Assembly: GCA_031259665.1 (NCBI GenBank)
Contig: JAIRLD010000081.1
Location: forward strand, 1 to 12,104
Direction of reading: 5' to 3'
Source: Puniceicoccales bacterium
GTDB lineage: Bacteria > Verrucomicrobiota > Verrucomicrobiia > Opitutales > LL51
Length of the DNA: 12,104 bases
Positions 6,369-12,104 of this stretch are shown here, piece by piece. Each line of letters starts with the position of its first letter. Positions within the stretch are counted from its first letter, which is position 1. Made by a program: the position numbers and the translations under genes. The notes below the pieces were generated by a model that was not told the origin of the DNA, ran no database searches, and saw nothing but the letters and a program-made list of their open reading frames with translations.

Positions 6369-6401
6369 TTTATAGACAATGCATCATTGATTCAAAGTCA
6401 A
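6369..6401 (-). promoter_or_regulatory. Putative promoter for rpsR-sua5
   Basis: On the minus strand TATAAA (6369-6374) is preceded by TTGAAT (6390-6395, spacer 15) and by TTGACT (6396-6401, spacer 21). Neither spacing is ideal, but the -10 match is good. Transcription starting at the usual distance would begin at or within a few bases of the rpsR ATG. Confidence 0.4.
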
Positions 6402-6416
6402 GGGAAAATTGCTGGG

Positions 6417-6582
6417 GCCCCGCCCTCTCGGCGCTTCGCGCCGAGAGGGCGGGGCTGAAAAGAACTAAAAGAAAAAAACTCGACCCTTGCGGCCGAGCTA
6501 GGCGCAGAATGCGCCGGGCTCGACCGCCAAAGGAGGTCAAGGAGTCAATGACTCCTTGCGGGGTGTGGGGCAGAGCCCCACA
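6417..6582 (+). repeat. Composite palindromic repeat, copy 5 (modules D, decayed F, G, H)
   Basis: D: 6417-6434 with 6438-6455, a perfect 18-bp GC-rich stem (GCCCCGCCCTCTCGGCGC), loop TTC, followed by CTGAAAAG as at the D module of the 8076-8441 copy. F: 6491-6505 with 6511-6525, the same sequence as F at 2980-3014 but with three stem mismatches; loop AGAAT is kept. G: 6538-6547 with 6549-6558 (CAAGGAGTCA and TGACTCCTTG). H: 6564-6571 with 6575-6582 (TGTGGGGC and GCCCCACA, loop AGA), four bases from the stop of the MFS gene. The D-F-G-H order matches the full copy. Confidence 0.9.
6472..6525 (-). terminator. Putative intrinsic terminator of the MFS gene (module F plus T-tract)
   Basis: Read on the minus strand, the F stem-loop (6525 to 6491) can be extended by CCTT/AAGG pairing and is followed after a short GTCGAG spacer by seven T (6478-6472) and then CTTTT. 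The spacer and the three mismatches in the stem weaken the call. It is placed correctly to end transcripts of the MFS gene. Confidence 0.4.
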
Positions 6583-6586
6583 GAAA

Positions 6587-7921
6587 TCACAGCCTTACTC
6601 TTTGCGAACTTTGATTCCAATTCAATATGAAAAAAAATGTTCCAAATACCGCACAAATCCCAAAAAATAGAAATACCGCATCCCATCCCCATCGGTCCGC
6701 TACAAACCCTACCCCTACTCCGGAAACCGCTCCACCTAAATATCCAAATGTCCCTGTTAATCCATTCGCCGCCGCCGCCGCCCGTTTAGAACCTAATTCC
6801 GCTCCCGATATTCCAACCAATGTCTGTGGTCCGTAAATGAAAAAGCCCATTAAAAATAAAAATACCGTGTTCACAATCTGCGATGAACTCGATATCCTCC
6901 AAAATAGAAATAAAAGCGTGATGAGCAAAATCATAAAGTAAAAACTCGTCCGGTTCCGCTGCCCTTTAAATATCCGGTCCGATGTCCATCCCGCAAGTAC
7001 TCCACCAAACGCTCCTGTTAACTCGAATAGCGCAGATTGAGCCCCGGAACTTAAAATCGAAGCTCCACGCGCTTCCTGTAAAAACGTCGGCGCCCAATTG
7101 AAAAATCCCATGCGAATGATGTAAACAAAAAAATTCGCTATACATACGTACCAAAGTGCCCGGTTCGGTAAAATATGCTCCAGAAAAATCTCCCGAAATG
7201 TAACCTCCGGTTCTTCACTGTGCACCGCAACCACCTCTAACCCCTCCTTCTCTTCGATGGACGGTAACCCCAACGACTCCGGCGTATCCCGCAGACGTTC
7301 AAACAAAATACCCGCCAAAAGTAAGGCAATAACCGCCGGTACAATGAAAACGGAACGCCAACCAAATGTCTCCAATAACCACGACCCACCTAGTAAAATC
7401 GCAATACTTCCAAATTGATGGGATGCATTCACTAGGCCCCAACGCGTTCCCAGGTCCCGTGGCGCATACCAATGGGTCATGAGACGCGAAACCGGTGGCC
7501 AACCCATAGACTGAAAAATACCACTCAAAGCGTAGAGTAGCGCAAAAACAAAAATGGAACTCGAAAGGCCAACGCAAAGAGCACAAATCGCTGACCCAAT
7601 TAATCCAATCGACATGAAATAACGCGCGTCGGTCCGATCACAAATCACCCCGCTAATAAATTTCCCTACGCCGTAAATAATCGAAAATAGAGAAAATACC
7701 CAACCGATTTCCGAACGCGAATAACCAAAATCCCGTAACATTTCCGGAGCCGCAACAGTAAAATTCTGGCGCACAATATAAAAGGTCGCATATCCCAAAA
7801 TGAGCGAATAAAGCAACCGCCTGCGCCAATAGCGATATTGCCGGTTGATGTATACCATATGCATGGCTGAACCTGCCCTTTGCTTCCTTACCTTCCGTAC
7901 CTTGGTCACCGCGTAACTCAT
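6587..7921 (-). CDS. MFS transporter, organophosphate:phosphate antiporter family (GlpT/UhpT/UhpC-like)
   Basis: This inner-membrane protein of 444 residues has about 12 membrane segments. It belongs to the family that exchanges phosphorylated sugars or glycerol-3-phosphate for phosphate. Family marks: YIVRQNFTVAAPEML (48-62), GVGKFISGVICDRTD (84-98), GWPPVSRLMTHWY (140-152), GLVNASHQFGS (162-172) and IIRMGFFNWAPTFL (268-281). R51, K87, H168 and R270 align with the substrate-site residues R45, K80, H165 and R269 of E. coli GlpT as I recall them, so transport function is likely; the substrate cannot be told. A basic N-terminus (KVRKVRKQR) precedes the first segment, and an acidic loop at about 215-245 separates the two halves. 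ATG at 7921 is supported by AAGGA seven bases upstream. UhpC-type sensor rather than transporter is possible, but no uhpAB-like genes are adjacent. Confidence 0.92.
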   Translation of the reverse strand: MSYAVTKVRKVRKQRAGSAMHMVYINRQYRYWRRRLLYSLILGYATFYIVRQNFTVAAPEMLRDFGYSRSEIGWVFSLFSIIYGVGKFISGVICDRTDARYFMSIGLIGSAICALCVGLSSSIFVFALLYALSGIFQSMGWPPVSRLMTHWYAPRDLGTRWGLVNASHQFGSIAILLGGSWLLETFGWRSVFIVPAVIALLLAGILFERLRDTPESLGLPSIEEKEGLEVVAVHSEEPEVTFREIFLEHILPNRALWYVCIANFFVYIIRMGFFNWAPTFLQEARGASILSSGAQSALFELTGAFGGVLAGWTSDRIFKGQRNRTSFYFMILLITLLFLFWRISSSSQIVNTVFLFLMGFFIYGPQTLVGISGAELGSKRAAAAANGLTGTFGYLGGAVSGVGVGFVADRWGWDAVFLFFGICAVFGTFFFILNWNQSSQRVRL

Positions 7922-8075
7922 GTCTCAATCCTTGGACTATTTTAATCCTCTGCAATGCGTTTGCTGAAAATAATTTTTTTTTCAAATAAATTTTCCGAAC
8001 TTACCCAATTTATGCAAAAAATAATGCCCATTTGGAAAAATTTTCTTGACTCTTTATTTGTGGGGCTCTGCTTGC
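7922..8075. other. AT-rich leader region of the MFS gene
   Basis: This is the gene-free part of the gap that is not palindromic repeat. On the minus strand it includes the Shine-Dalgarno AAGGA and a TAAAAT-like box at 7938-7943 about 17 bases before the start codon, without a convincing -35. I see no small gene. A partial TGTGGGGC-like half site occurs at 8059-8066 beside module I. Confidence 0.4.
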
Positions 8076-8441
8076 CCAGAGGGTTCCGCTCTCTGGACTC
8101 CCGCAAGGAGGCTGTTTGTGGGGGCTCCGCCCCACACCCCGCAAGGAGTCAGTGACTCCTTGACCACCTTCGGCGGCCCAGACCTGCGCAGTATGCGCAG
8201 GTCTGGGCCGCAAGGTCAAGTTTTTTCTTTTAATTCCGCGCCACCCCTGCGCAAATTGCACAGTGGTGGCGCGGAATTTAATCTCTTTTTTCTTTTTCAG
8301 GCCGCCCCGCGGCGTAGCCGCGGGGCGGGCTTTTGGCCCCCTTGCGGTTTCATTCAGTGGCAATGCCACCGAATGAAACCGCAATCCAGGTCCAGGGGAT
8401 GGATCCCCTGGCAGAGGGGCAAGGGGGAAGGGTTCCCCTTG
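8076..8441 (-). repeat. Composite palindromic repeat, copy 6: fullest copy (modules A-B-C-D-E-F-G-H-I)
   Basis: Read on the minus strand from the CPBP gene stop, in this order. A: 8420-8441, one C lost from an arm. B: 8392-8400 with 8403-8411 (CCAGGGGAT and ATCCCCTGG). C: 8342-8355 with 8371-8384, a perfect 14-bp stem enclosing GTGGC-AAT-GCCAC. D: 8302-8313 with 8317-8328, 12 bp, loop GTA. E: 8232-8245 with 8265-8278, 14 bp (AATTCCGCGCCACC), with an inner imperfect stem. F: 8173-8189 with 8195-8211, a perfect 17-bp stem, loop AGTAT. G: 8142-8151 with 8153-8162. H: 8117-8136. I: 8076-8096, imperfect. Linkers GACCTGG (B-C), CTGAAAA (after D), AAAACTTGACCTTGC (before F) and CGGGAGT (before I) recur in other copies. 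No protein-coding gene is supported; long frames across it are by-products of GC-rich palindromes. Confidence 0.9.
8167..8231 (+). terminator. Terminator-like module F with T-tract on the plus strand
   Basis: The 17-bp F stem (8173-8211), extendable by CCTT (8167-8170) with AAGG (8212-8215), is followed by TCAAG and TTTTTTCTTTT (8221-8231). This copies the stem, spacer and T-tract layout beside the F module at 6491-6525. No plus-strand gene lies directly upstream here, so if it acts, it would block antisense transcription into the CPBP gene. Confidence 0.35.
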
Positions 8442-9356
8442 CTATTCGTAACGAATTTGTCTGCTAAGAATAGCCGCTAAGATGATTAAAAATAACGCCA
8501 AAGGGGAGTCGAATAAATCGTTGGAACCGAAAATGGGACGTGTGACCGGAAAAATAGCACAATTTTTGAAAATCGTTAGGGGGAAAATAACTCCGGCGTG
8601 AAGACCTATGGCCGCTGTGAGCTTTTGGGTATAAAAGTAAACCGATGCAAGTAGGTAACCCAGGGAGAAGATGATCAAAAATTTGAACCAGGAAATGCCG
8701 ACGAGCGAATGAAAAATAAGTTCATAGAGGCAATAGAAGCCGTTGGAAAAAGTTGTTGGCTCCTGGGTTACGAATAGGGAGTACGTGGGGCGGAAATGAA
8801 GGTAGGCAAAAATGAATGCCGATGCGGTAAAAGCTAACACCGGTCGCATTTTGTCCAATAGAAACCTAAAAATGAATCCACGGAATAACCATTCTTCCAG
8901 TAGGGCAATCAGGAGTGCTCCCAGTAATGCTTTTGTTAGAAAAAATAGGGAAGGTGTTTCCCACGTGAAATCTAGAAATAACATTTTAGCGCCAAATATC
9001 CCGACAACAAACCATATACCATGGATGAAGAATGGGCAAAAAACTTTACGGTTCGGGTAATCGGGAAGCGAATTTATTTCCTGTCGGTATATTTTCCACA
9101 GAGCAGGGAAAAAGAAGAATAATGCAATGAGCCGAATGCGGTCAAAAAAAACGACGAAGCCTTTGCGAATGAGGTAGGTATTGAGTGCATCTGGGGATTG
9201 CTTATGCCAATTGACAACGCAATTAAAAATCAAAGGAGTTGCGATAGCTGCGATCAATAACGAACAGAAATAGAAAAGTAATAAACGCAAAATGGGTGAA
9301 GTGATCAAGTGCTTGCGTTGCAAGGGATTTCGGATTTTTTTGGAGGTGAGTGACAT
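8442..9356 (-). CDS. CPBP family intramembrane metalloprotease
   Basis: This polytopic inner-membrane protein of 304 residues has about eight hydrophobic segments and the three CPBP (CAAX protease/bacteriocin-processing, Abi) motifs. Counted from ATG at 9356 they are EEWLFRG (E154, E155, R159), the YLHF histidine (H187) and the GLHAG histidine (H253). The family resembles Rce1 proteases; bacterial members act in peptide maturation, self-immunity or unknown processes, and the substrate is unknown here. An in-frame TTG at 9368 would add four residues. Neither start has a Shine-Dalgarno, and ATG is preferred by codon type. The TAG stop is directly adjacent to repeat module A. It is divergent from the OleD-like gene. 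Confidence 0.88.
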   Translation of the reverse strand: MSLTSKKIRNPLQRKHLITSPILRLLLFYFCSLLIAAIATPLIFNCVVNWHKQSPDALNTYLIRKGFVVFFDRIRLIALFFFFPALWKIYRQEINSLPDYPNRKVFCPFFIHGIWFVVGIFGAKMLFLDFTWETPSLFFLTKALLGALLIALLEEWLFRGFIFRFLLDKMRPVLAFTASAFIFAYLHFRPTYSLFVTQEPTTFSNGFYCLYELIFHSLVGISWFKFLIIFSLGYLLASVYFYTQKLTAAIGLHAGVIFPLTIFKNCAIFPVTRPIFGSNDLFDSPLALFLIILAAILSRQIRYE

Positions 9357-9393
9357 AAAATAATTCAAATGGACGATAAGTTTTCAAATCTTT

Positions 9394-9465
9394 TGTCAAA
9401 TTTTAAGAGAAATGCGATTGGCCAAATTACACGGGAGTTGACACGATTTTTTTGTTAGGCATGCT
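9394..9465. promoter_or_regulatory. Divergent promoter region between the CPBP and OleD-like genes
   Basis: The 118-base gap holds two perfect -35 hexamers in opposite directions. On the plus strand TTGACA (9438-9443) is followed after 16 bases by a weak -10 CATGCT (9460-9465). On the minus strand TTGACA (9399-9394) is followed after 15 bases by TATCGT. The -10 boxes are poor, so exact start sites are uncertain. A plus transcript from this site would have a leader of only a few bases. Confidence 0.45.
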
Positions 9466-9474
9466 GGGATTGAT

Positions 9475-10497
9475 ATGAAAGTGCTCGTAACGGGTGGCGG
9501 TGGATTTTTGGGCTGTCACATTGTCGAATTACTCCTGAAACGGGGATACTCGGTACGCGCAGTCGGTCGCCGTGGGCAACCGATATTGGAATCGCGCGGG
9601 GTCGAATGTCTCAGGGGAGACGTTTCCTTTCAGGACGATGCGGACAGGGCCGTTCGGGGTGTCGACGCCGTTTTTCACGTCGCAGGCCGAGCATCTCTCG
9701 ATATGGATTTTCACGCCTATTACAATACGAACGTTATGGGTACCAAAAATATCATCCACGCCTGTGAGCGCTACGGTGTTTCTAAGCTGGTCTATACCAG
9801 CACACCGGCCGTCGTCTTCAACGGGAAGGATTTTTCCGGGGGTGACGAAACGCTTCCCCTTTGTAAACGTTACCACTGGTACTATTCCCGAACGAAGGCC
9901 ATAGCCGAAGAGTATGTTTTAAAGCATAATTCTGAACAATTGAAAACTGTCGCACTTCGCCCTCATCTCCTTCTCGGCGAAGGAGATCCACACCTCATGC
10001 CGAAAATTATACATTCCGTAGAAAGGGGCAAGCTAAAGATGATTGGCGAAGGTAAAAATTTGGTGGATATTACCTTTGTGGACAACGCGGCCTATGCCCA
10101 CCTCCTCGCATTCGATGCGCTCGAAGGGGAGAAAGTCTGTGGAAAAGCTTATTTTATTGGTCAGGAAAGGCCGGTTAACCTATGGGAATTTATCAATACG
10201 GTTCTCAAGAATGTGGGATTACCGCCAGTAAGAAAGCGAATATCCTTTCGTCGGGCTTATCTTGTGGGGAGAATGATGGAAACGTGGTACCGATATTTTC
10301 GTCGGTCGAAGATGCCGCCGATGACGCGGGCACTGGCCGTAGCGTTAAGTAAGGACCATTATTTTTCCCACGAGCGAGCCCAGGAGGATTTAGGTTATAC
10401 GCCGCAGGTTACGATTGAGCAGGGGTTGAGCAGTCTGATCAAGATATTGCGCGTACAGGTAAAAGTTTTAAAAATTCCAAACTATTCATTGGGGTAA
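9475..10497 (+). CDS. NAD(P)-dependent reductase of the extended SDR / 3-beta-HSD family, OleD-like
   Basis: The 340-residue soluble oxidoreductase has an N-terminal Rossmann motif TGGGGFLG (6-13), the catalytic Y137 and K141 (YSRTK) with S109/T108 (VYTST), and substrate-side motifs VALRPHLLLGEGDPHLMPKI and VDITFVDNAAYAHL. The run PAVVFNGKD, DETLP, RPHLLLGEGDPHL and PPMTR recalls OleD, the 2-alkyl-3-oxoalkanoate reductase of long-chain olefin synthesis, and related sterol dehydrogenase-like proteins. OleA, OleB and OleC are not in the window, so the substrate is open and a different lipid-related role is possible. The start ATG has only a weak GGGA ahead of it. The stop is one base before murJ, and GGGG in its last codons can serve as the murJ ribosome binding site, so the two form an operon. 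Confidence 0.88.
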   Translation: MKVLVTGGGGFLGCHIVELLLKRGYSVRAVGRRGQPILESRGVECLRGDVSFQDDADRAVRGVDAVFHVAGRASLDMDFHAYYNTNVMGTKNIIHACERYGVSKLVYTSTPAVVFNGKDFSGGDETLPLCKRYHWYYSRTKAIAEEYVLKHNSEQLKTVALRPHLLLGEGDPHLMPKIIHSVERGKLKMIGEGKNLVDITFVDNAAYAHLLAFDALEGEKVCGKAYFIGQERPVNLWEFINTVLKNVGLPPVRKRISFRRAYLVGRMMETWYRYFRRSKMPPMTRALAVALSKDHYFSHERAQEDLGYTPQVTIEQGLSSLIKILRVQVKVLKIPNYSLG

Positions 10498-10498
10498 A

Positions 10499-12049
10499 AT
10501 GGGTGTAGTCCGAAACATTTTAGGGGTTTCCTGTTGTACGTTTTTATCGCGTCTATCGGGGCTTTTGCGGGACGTCCTCATTTTTTCGTCCCTTGGAACA
10601 GGAGAATTAAACTCTGCATTTTTACTCGCCTTTACCATACCGAATCTATTTCGTCGGCTTCTGGGCGAAGGGGCATTGAATTCGGCACTCATCCCGATTT
10701 TTTCCGACGAGTACCATAGGCATGGTCGGGAGCAGGCTTTTATTCTCCTCAACAAGGTCCTATCGCGGCTCATCTGTGTGTTGGCGGGGATCATTGTAAT
10801 CGGTCTCATATTTTTAGTGGGCGGTATTTTTTACGAGCACACATCGGAACGATGGCGAGTTTGTTTTGTACTGAGTGCAATTTTATTGCCCTATATGTTT
10901 TTCATTTGCCTTACGGCGGTTCTTTCGGCGATACTAAATGTTTTTGACAAATTTTTGTTAGCGGCTAGCAATTCAATTCTGCTGAACGTGAGTATGATTT
11001 TGGCGGTAGTGGTCAGCATTTACTGGGGAGAAAGTGCATGTGTTTACGGTCTATGTTTAGGGGTTTTAATCGGTGGAGCATTGCAGATGGCATCGCTATG
11101 GATAGGGTTAAAGCAATATGGTTGGCGATTTCGGTTTGACCGGGGTAGTAGTGGGCGCATAAATGAATTCCAGCGATTATTTTTCCCTGGAGTAATTGGG
11201 GCAGCGACGGTACAGGTCAACATAGCGGTTTCGCGACTACTGGCATATTTTGTAAGTAGCAGTGCGGTTTCGGTACTATACCTAGCGAATCGTTTGACAG
11301 AGTTACCAATGGGCATTTTGGTGATTGCGGTGATGACGGTTATTTTTCCGCGCCTATCGAATTTTGAAGCGCGGGGTGAGAAGGCATTACTGCGGGTGGA
11401 ATTTGGGCGAGGAATTTTCATGATTTTAGTGATCATACTCCCGGCAACGGTAGGTCTTTTAGCCTTGGACCGAACGATTCTCGATCTACTTTTTCACTGG
11501 GGGCAATTTGGGGTACAGGATATGGATCGGGTACTACCGGTACTACGCATTTTCATTTTTTCGCTACCGTTCTACGCGCTATCGACCCATTTTATTCGCG
11601 GCTATCACAGCAAAAAGGACACGATAAGGCCGATGATTTTTTCGTTTATCAATTGTGCGACGAACATAATATGCACGATTGGTTTCATGTTTTACTTTGA
11701 GGCGGTAGGAATTGCCCTAGCGAATTTGTTATCGGTAATTTTCCAGATGTTTTTGCTCTACATGGGGTTAAATCGGCGCTATGAAGAATTTCGGATACCG
11801 ATTTTGACGGTAAAATTTTTCAAAGTGTTAGCCGTAAGTCTACTGATGGGGGCAATCGTCGTCGGGCTCGATCGAGTTTCAGCCATATATTTTTTTGGTA
11901 AGATGCGTGATATGGTGAGTTTGAGCATCAATGTGCCGTTGGGCATTGTGATTTATTTTGGGCTTCTCTATTCACTATTGGGACAAAAAAATCTAAACGA
12001 ATTGAAACCGCTTATCACGCGACTGGTCAAGAAACTTCGAAAAAATTAA
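10499..12049 (+). CDS. murJ: Lipid II flippase MurJ (MviN)
   Basis: This inner-membrane MOP-superfamily protein of 516 residues should have 14 membrane segments and flip lipid-linked peptidoglycan precursor to the periplasmic side. Hallmarks are SRLSGLLRDVLIF (17-29), IPNLFRRLLGEGALNSALIP (47-66) and YLANRLTELPMGIL (261-274). R18, R24 and R52 fall at the same numbers as in E. coli MurJ, and R265 matches the later cavity arginine. At position 39, Asp in E. coli (TDAFF), this protein has Ser (LNSAF). Length equals the family norm (E. coli about 511). ATG at 10499 follows GGGGTAAA. It is the second gene of a two-gene operon, and repeat module A begins four bases after its stop. Confidence 0.96.
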   Translation: MGVVRNILGVSCCTFLSRLSGLLRDVLIFSSLGTGELNSAFLLAFTIPNLFRRLLGEGALNSALIPIFSDEYHRHGREQAFILLNKVLSRLICVLAGIIVIGLIFLVGGIFYEHTSERWRVCFVLSAILLPYMFFICLTAVLSAILNVFDKFLLAASNSILLNVSMILAVVVSIYWGESACVYGLCLGVLIGGALQMASLWIGLKQYGWRFRFDRGSSGRINEFQRLFFPGVIGAATVQVNIAVSRLLAYFVSSSAVSVLYLANRLTELPMGILVIAVMTVIFPRLSNFEARGEKALLRVEFGRGIFMILVIILPATVGLLALDRTILDLLFHWGQFGVQDMDRVLPVLRIFIFSLPFYALSTHFIRGYHSKKDTIRPMIFSFINCATNIICTIGFMFYFEAVGIALANLLSVIFQMFLLYMGLNRRYEEFRIPILTVKFFKVLAVSLLMGAIVVGLDRVSAIYFFGKMRDMVSLSINVPLGIVIYFGLLYSLLGQKNLNELKPLITRLVKKLRKN

Positions 12050-12052
12050 AAA

Positions 12053-12104
12053 CAAGGGGGAATCCTTCCCCCTTAAACCCCCTGCCAGGGGATCCATCCC
12101 CTGG
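12053..12104 (+). repeat. Composite palindromic repeat, copy 7 (modules A, B; continues past window edge)
   Basis: A: 12053-12062 with 12066-12074 (CAAGGGGGAA and TTCCCCCTT, loop TCC, final pair lost to A). The linker ACCCCCTG resembles that of copies 2 and 4. B: 12085-12093 with 12096-12104 (CCAGGGGAT and ATCCCCTGG). It follows murJ in the same orientation relative to the stop codon as copies 1, 3, 4 and 6. Confidence 0.88.

Noticed and set aside
8300..8334. Module D (8302-8328) followed by CTTTT as an intrinsic terminator on the plus strand
   Set aside because: Only four T follow and no plus-strand gene is upstream; on the minus strand the hairpin is followed by an A-rich tract.
1973..8441. 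CRISPR array
   Set aside because: The repeats are palindromes dispersed over gaps between genes, without regular spacing or unique spacers, and no cas genes are present.
8010..8480. Long open frames on both strands across 8010-8480 (up to 144 codons)
   Set aside because: They consist of translated GC-rich palindromes, overlap each other on opposite strands, show no family motifs and have no ribosome binding site.

Overview
The window looks like chromosome from a Gram-negative bacterium. It carries KdsD-type arabinose-5-phosphate isomerase (first step towards Kdo/LPS), MurJ (peptidoglycan), YqgE/AlgH and an NtrC-type regulator. Several traits fit the PVC group, possibly Verrucomicrobiota: a sigma-54 activator that lacks its DNA-binding domain as in Chlamydia, a GlpT/UhpC-type transporter, and weak or absent Shine-Dalgarno sites. 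This placement is inference and no rRNA is present to test it.

Layout: every gene from 53 to 9356 is on the minus strand. In order of plus coordinates they are an NtrC-family response regulator without HTH (53-1240), a coupled 220-residue protein of unknown function (1237-1899), a site-2-protease-family membrane protein (2201-2842), YqgE (3106-3654), a decayed second copy of the kdsD 3' end (about 3802-4000), kdsD (4039-5013), sua5 (5141-6166) coupled to rpsR/bS18 (6166-6363), an organophosphate:phosphate antiporter-family MFS protein (6587-7921) and a CPBP-family membrane protease (8442-9356). A divergent promoter region (9357-9474) separates these from a plus-strand pair: an OleD-like NAD(P)-dependent reductase (9475-10497) and murJ (10499-12049), one base apart.

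The genes are mostly housekeeping. The unusual part is the intergenic DNA. Seven gaps or edges hold GC-rich palindromes that are copies or subsets of one composite element. Its fullest copy (8076-8441, read on the minus strand) has nine hairpin modules, here named A to I. The other copies contain the same modules in the same order with some missing. Stem sequences change between copies while both arms still pair, loops are short and partly conserved, and some copies are chimeric or decayed. In five of the seven copies module A lies at, or within a few bases of, a stop codon. One module (F) is followed by a T-tract in two copies and can act as a terminator; its closing helix competes with the neighbouring hairpin G. 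This mosaic palindromic element is the best candidate for something undescribed here. I see no tRNA, rRNA, CRISPR array, transposase or phage gene.
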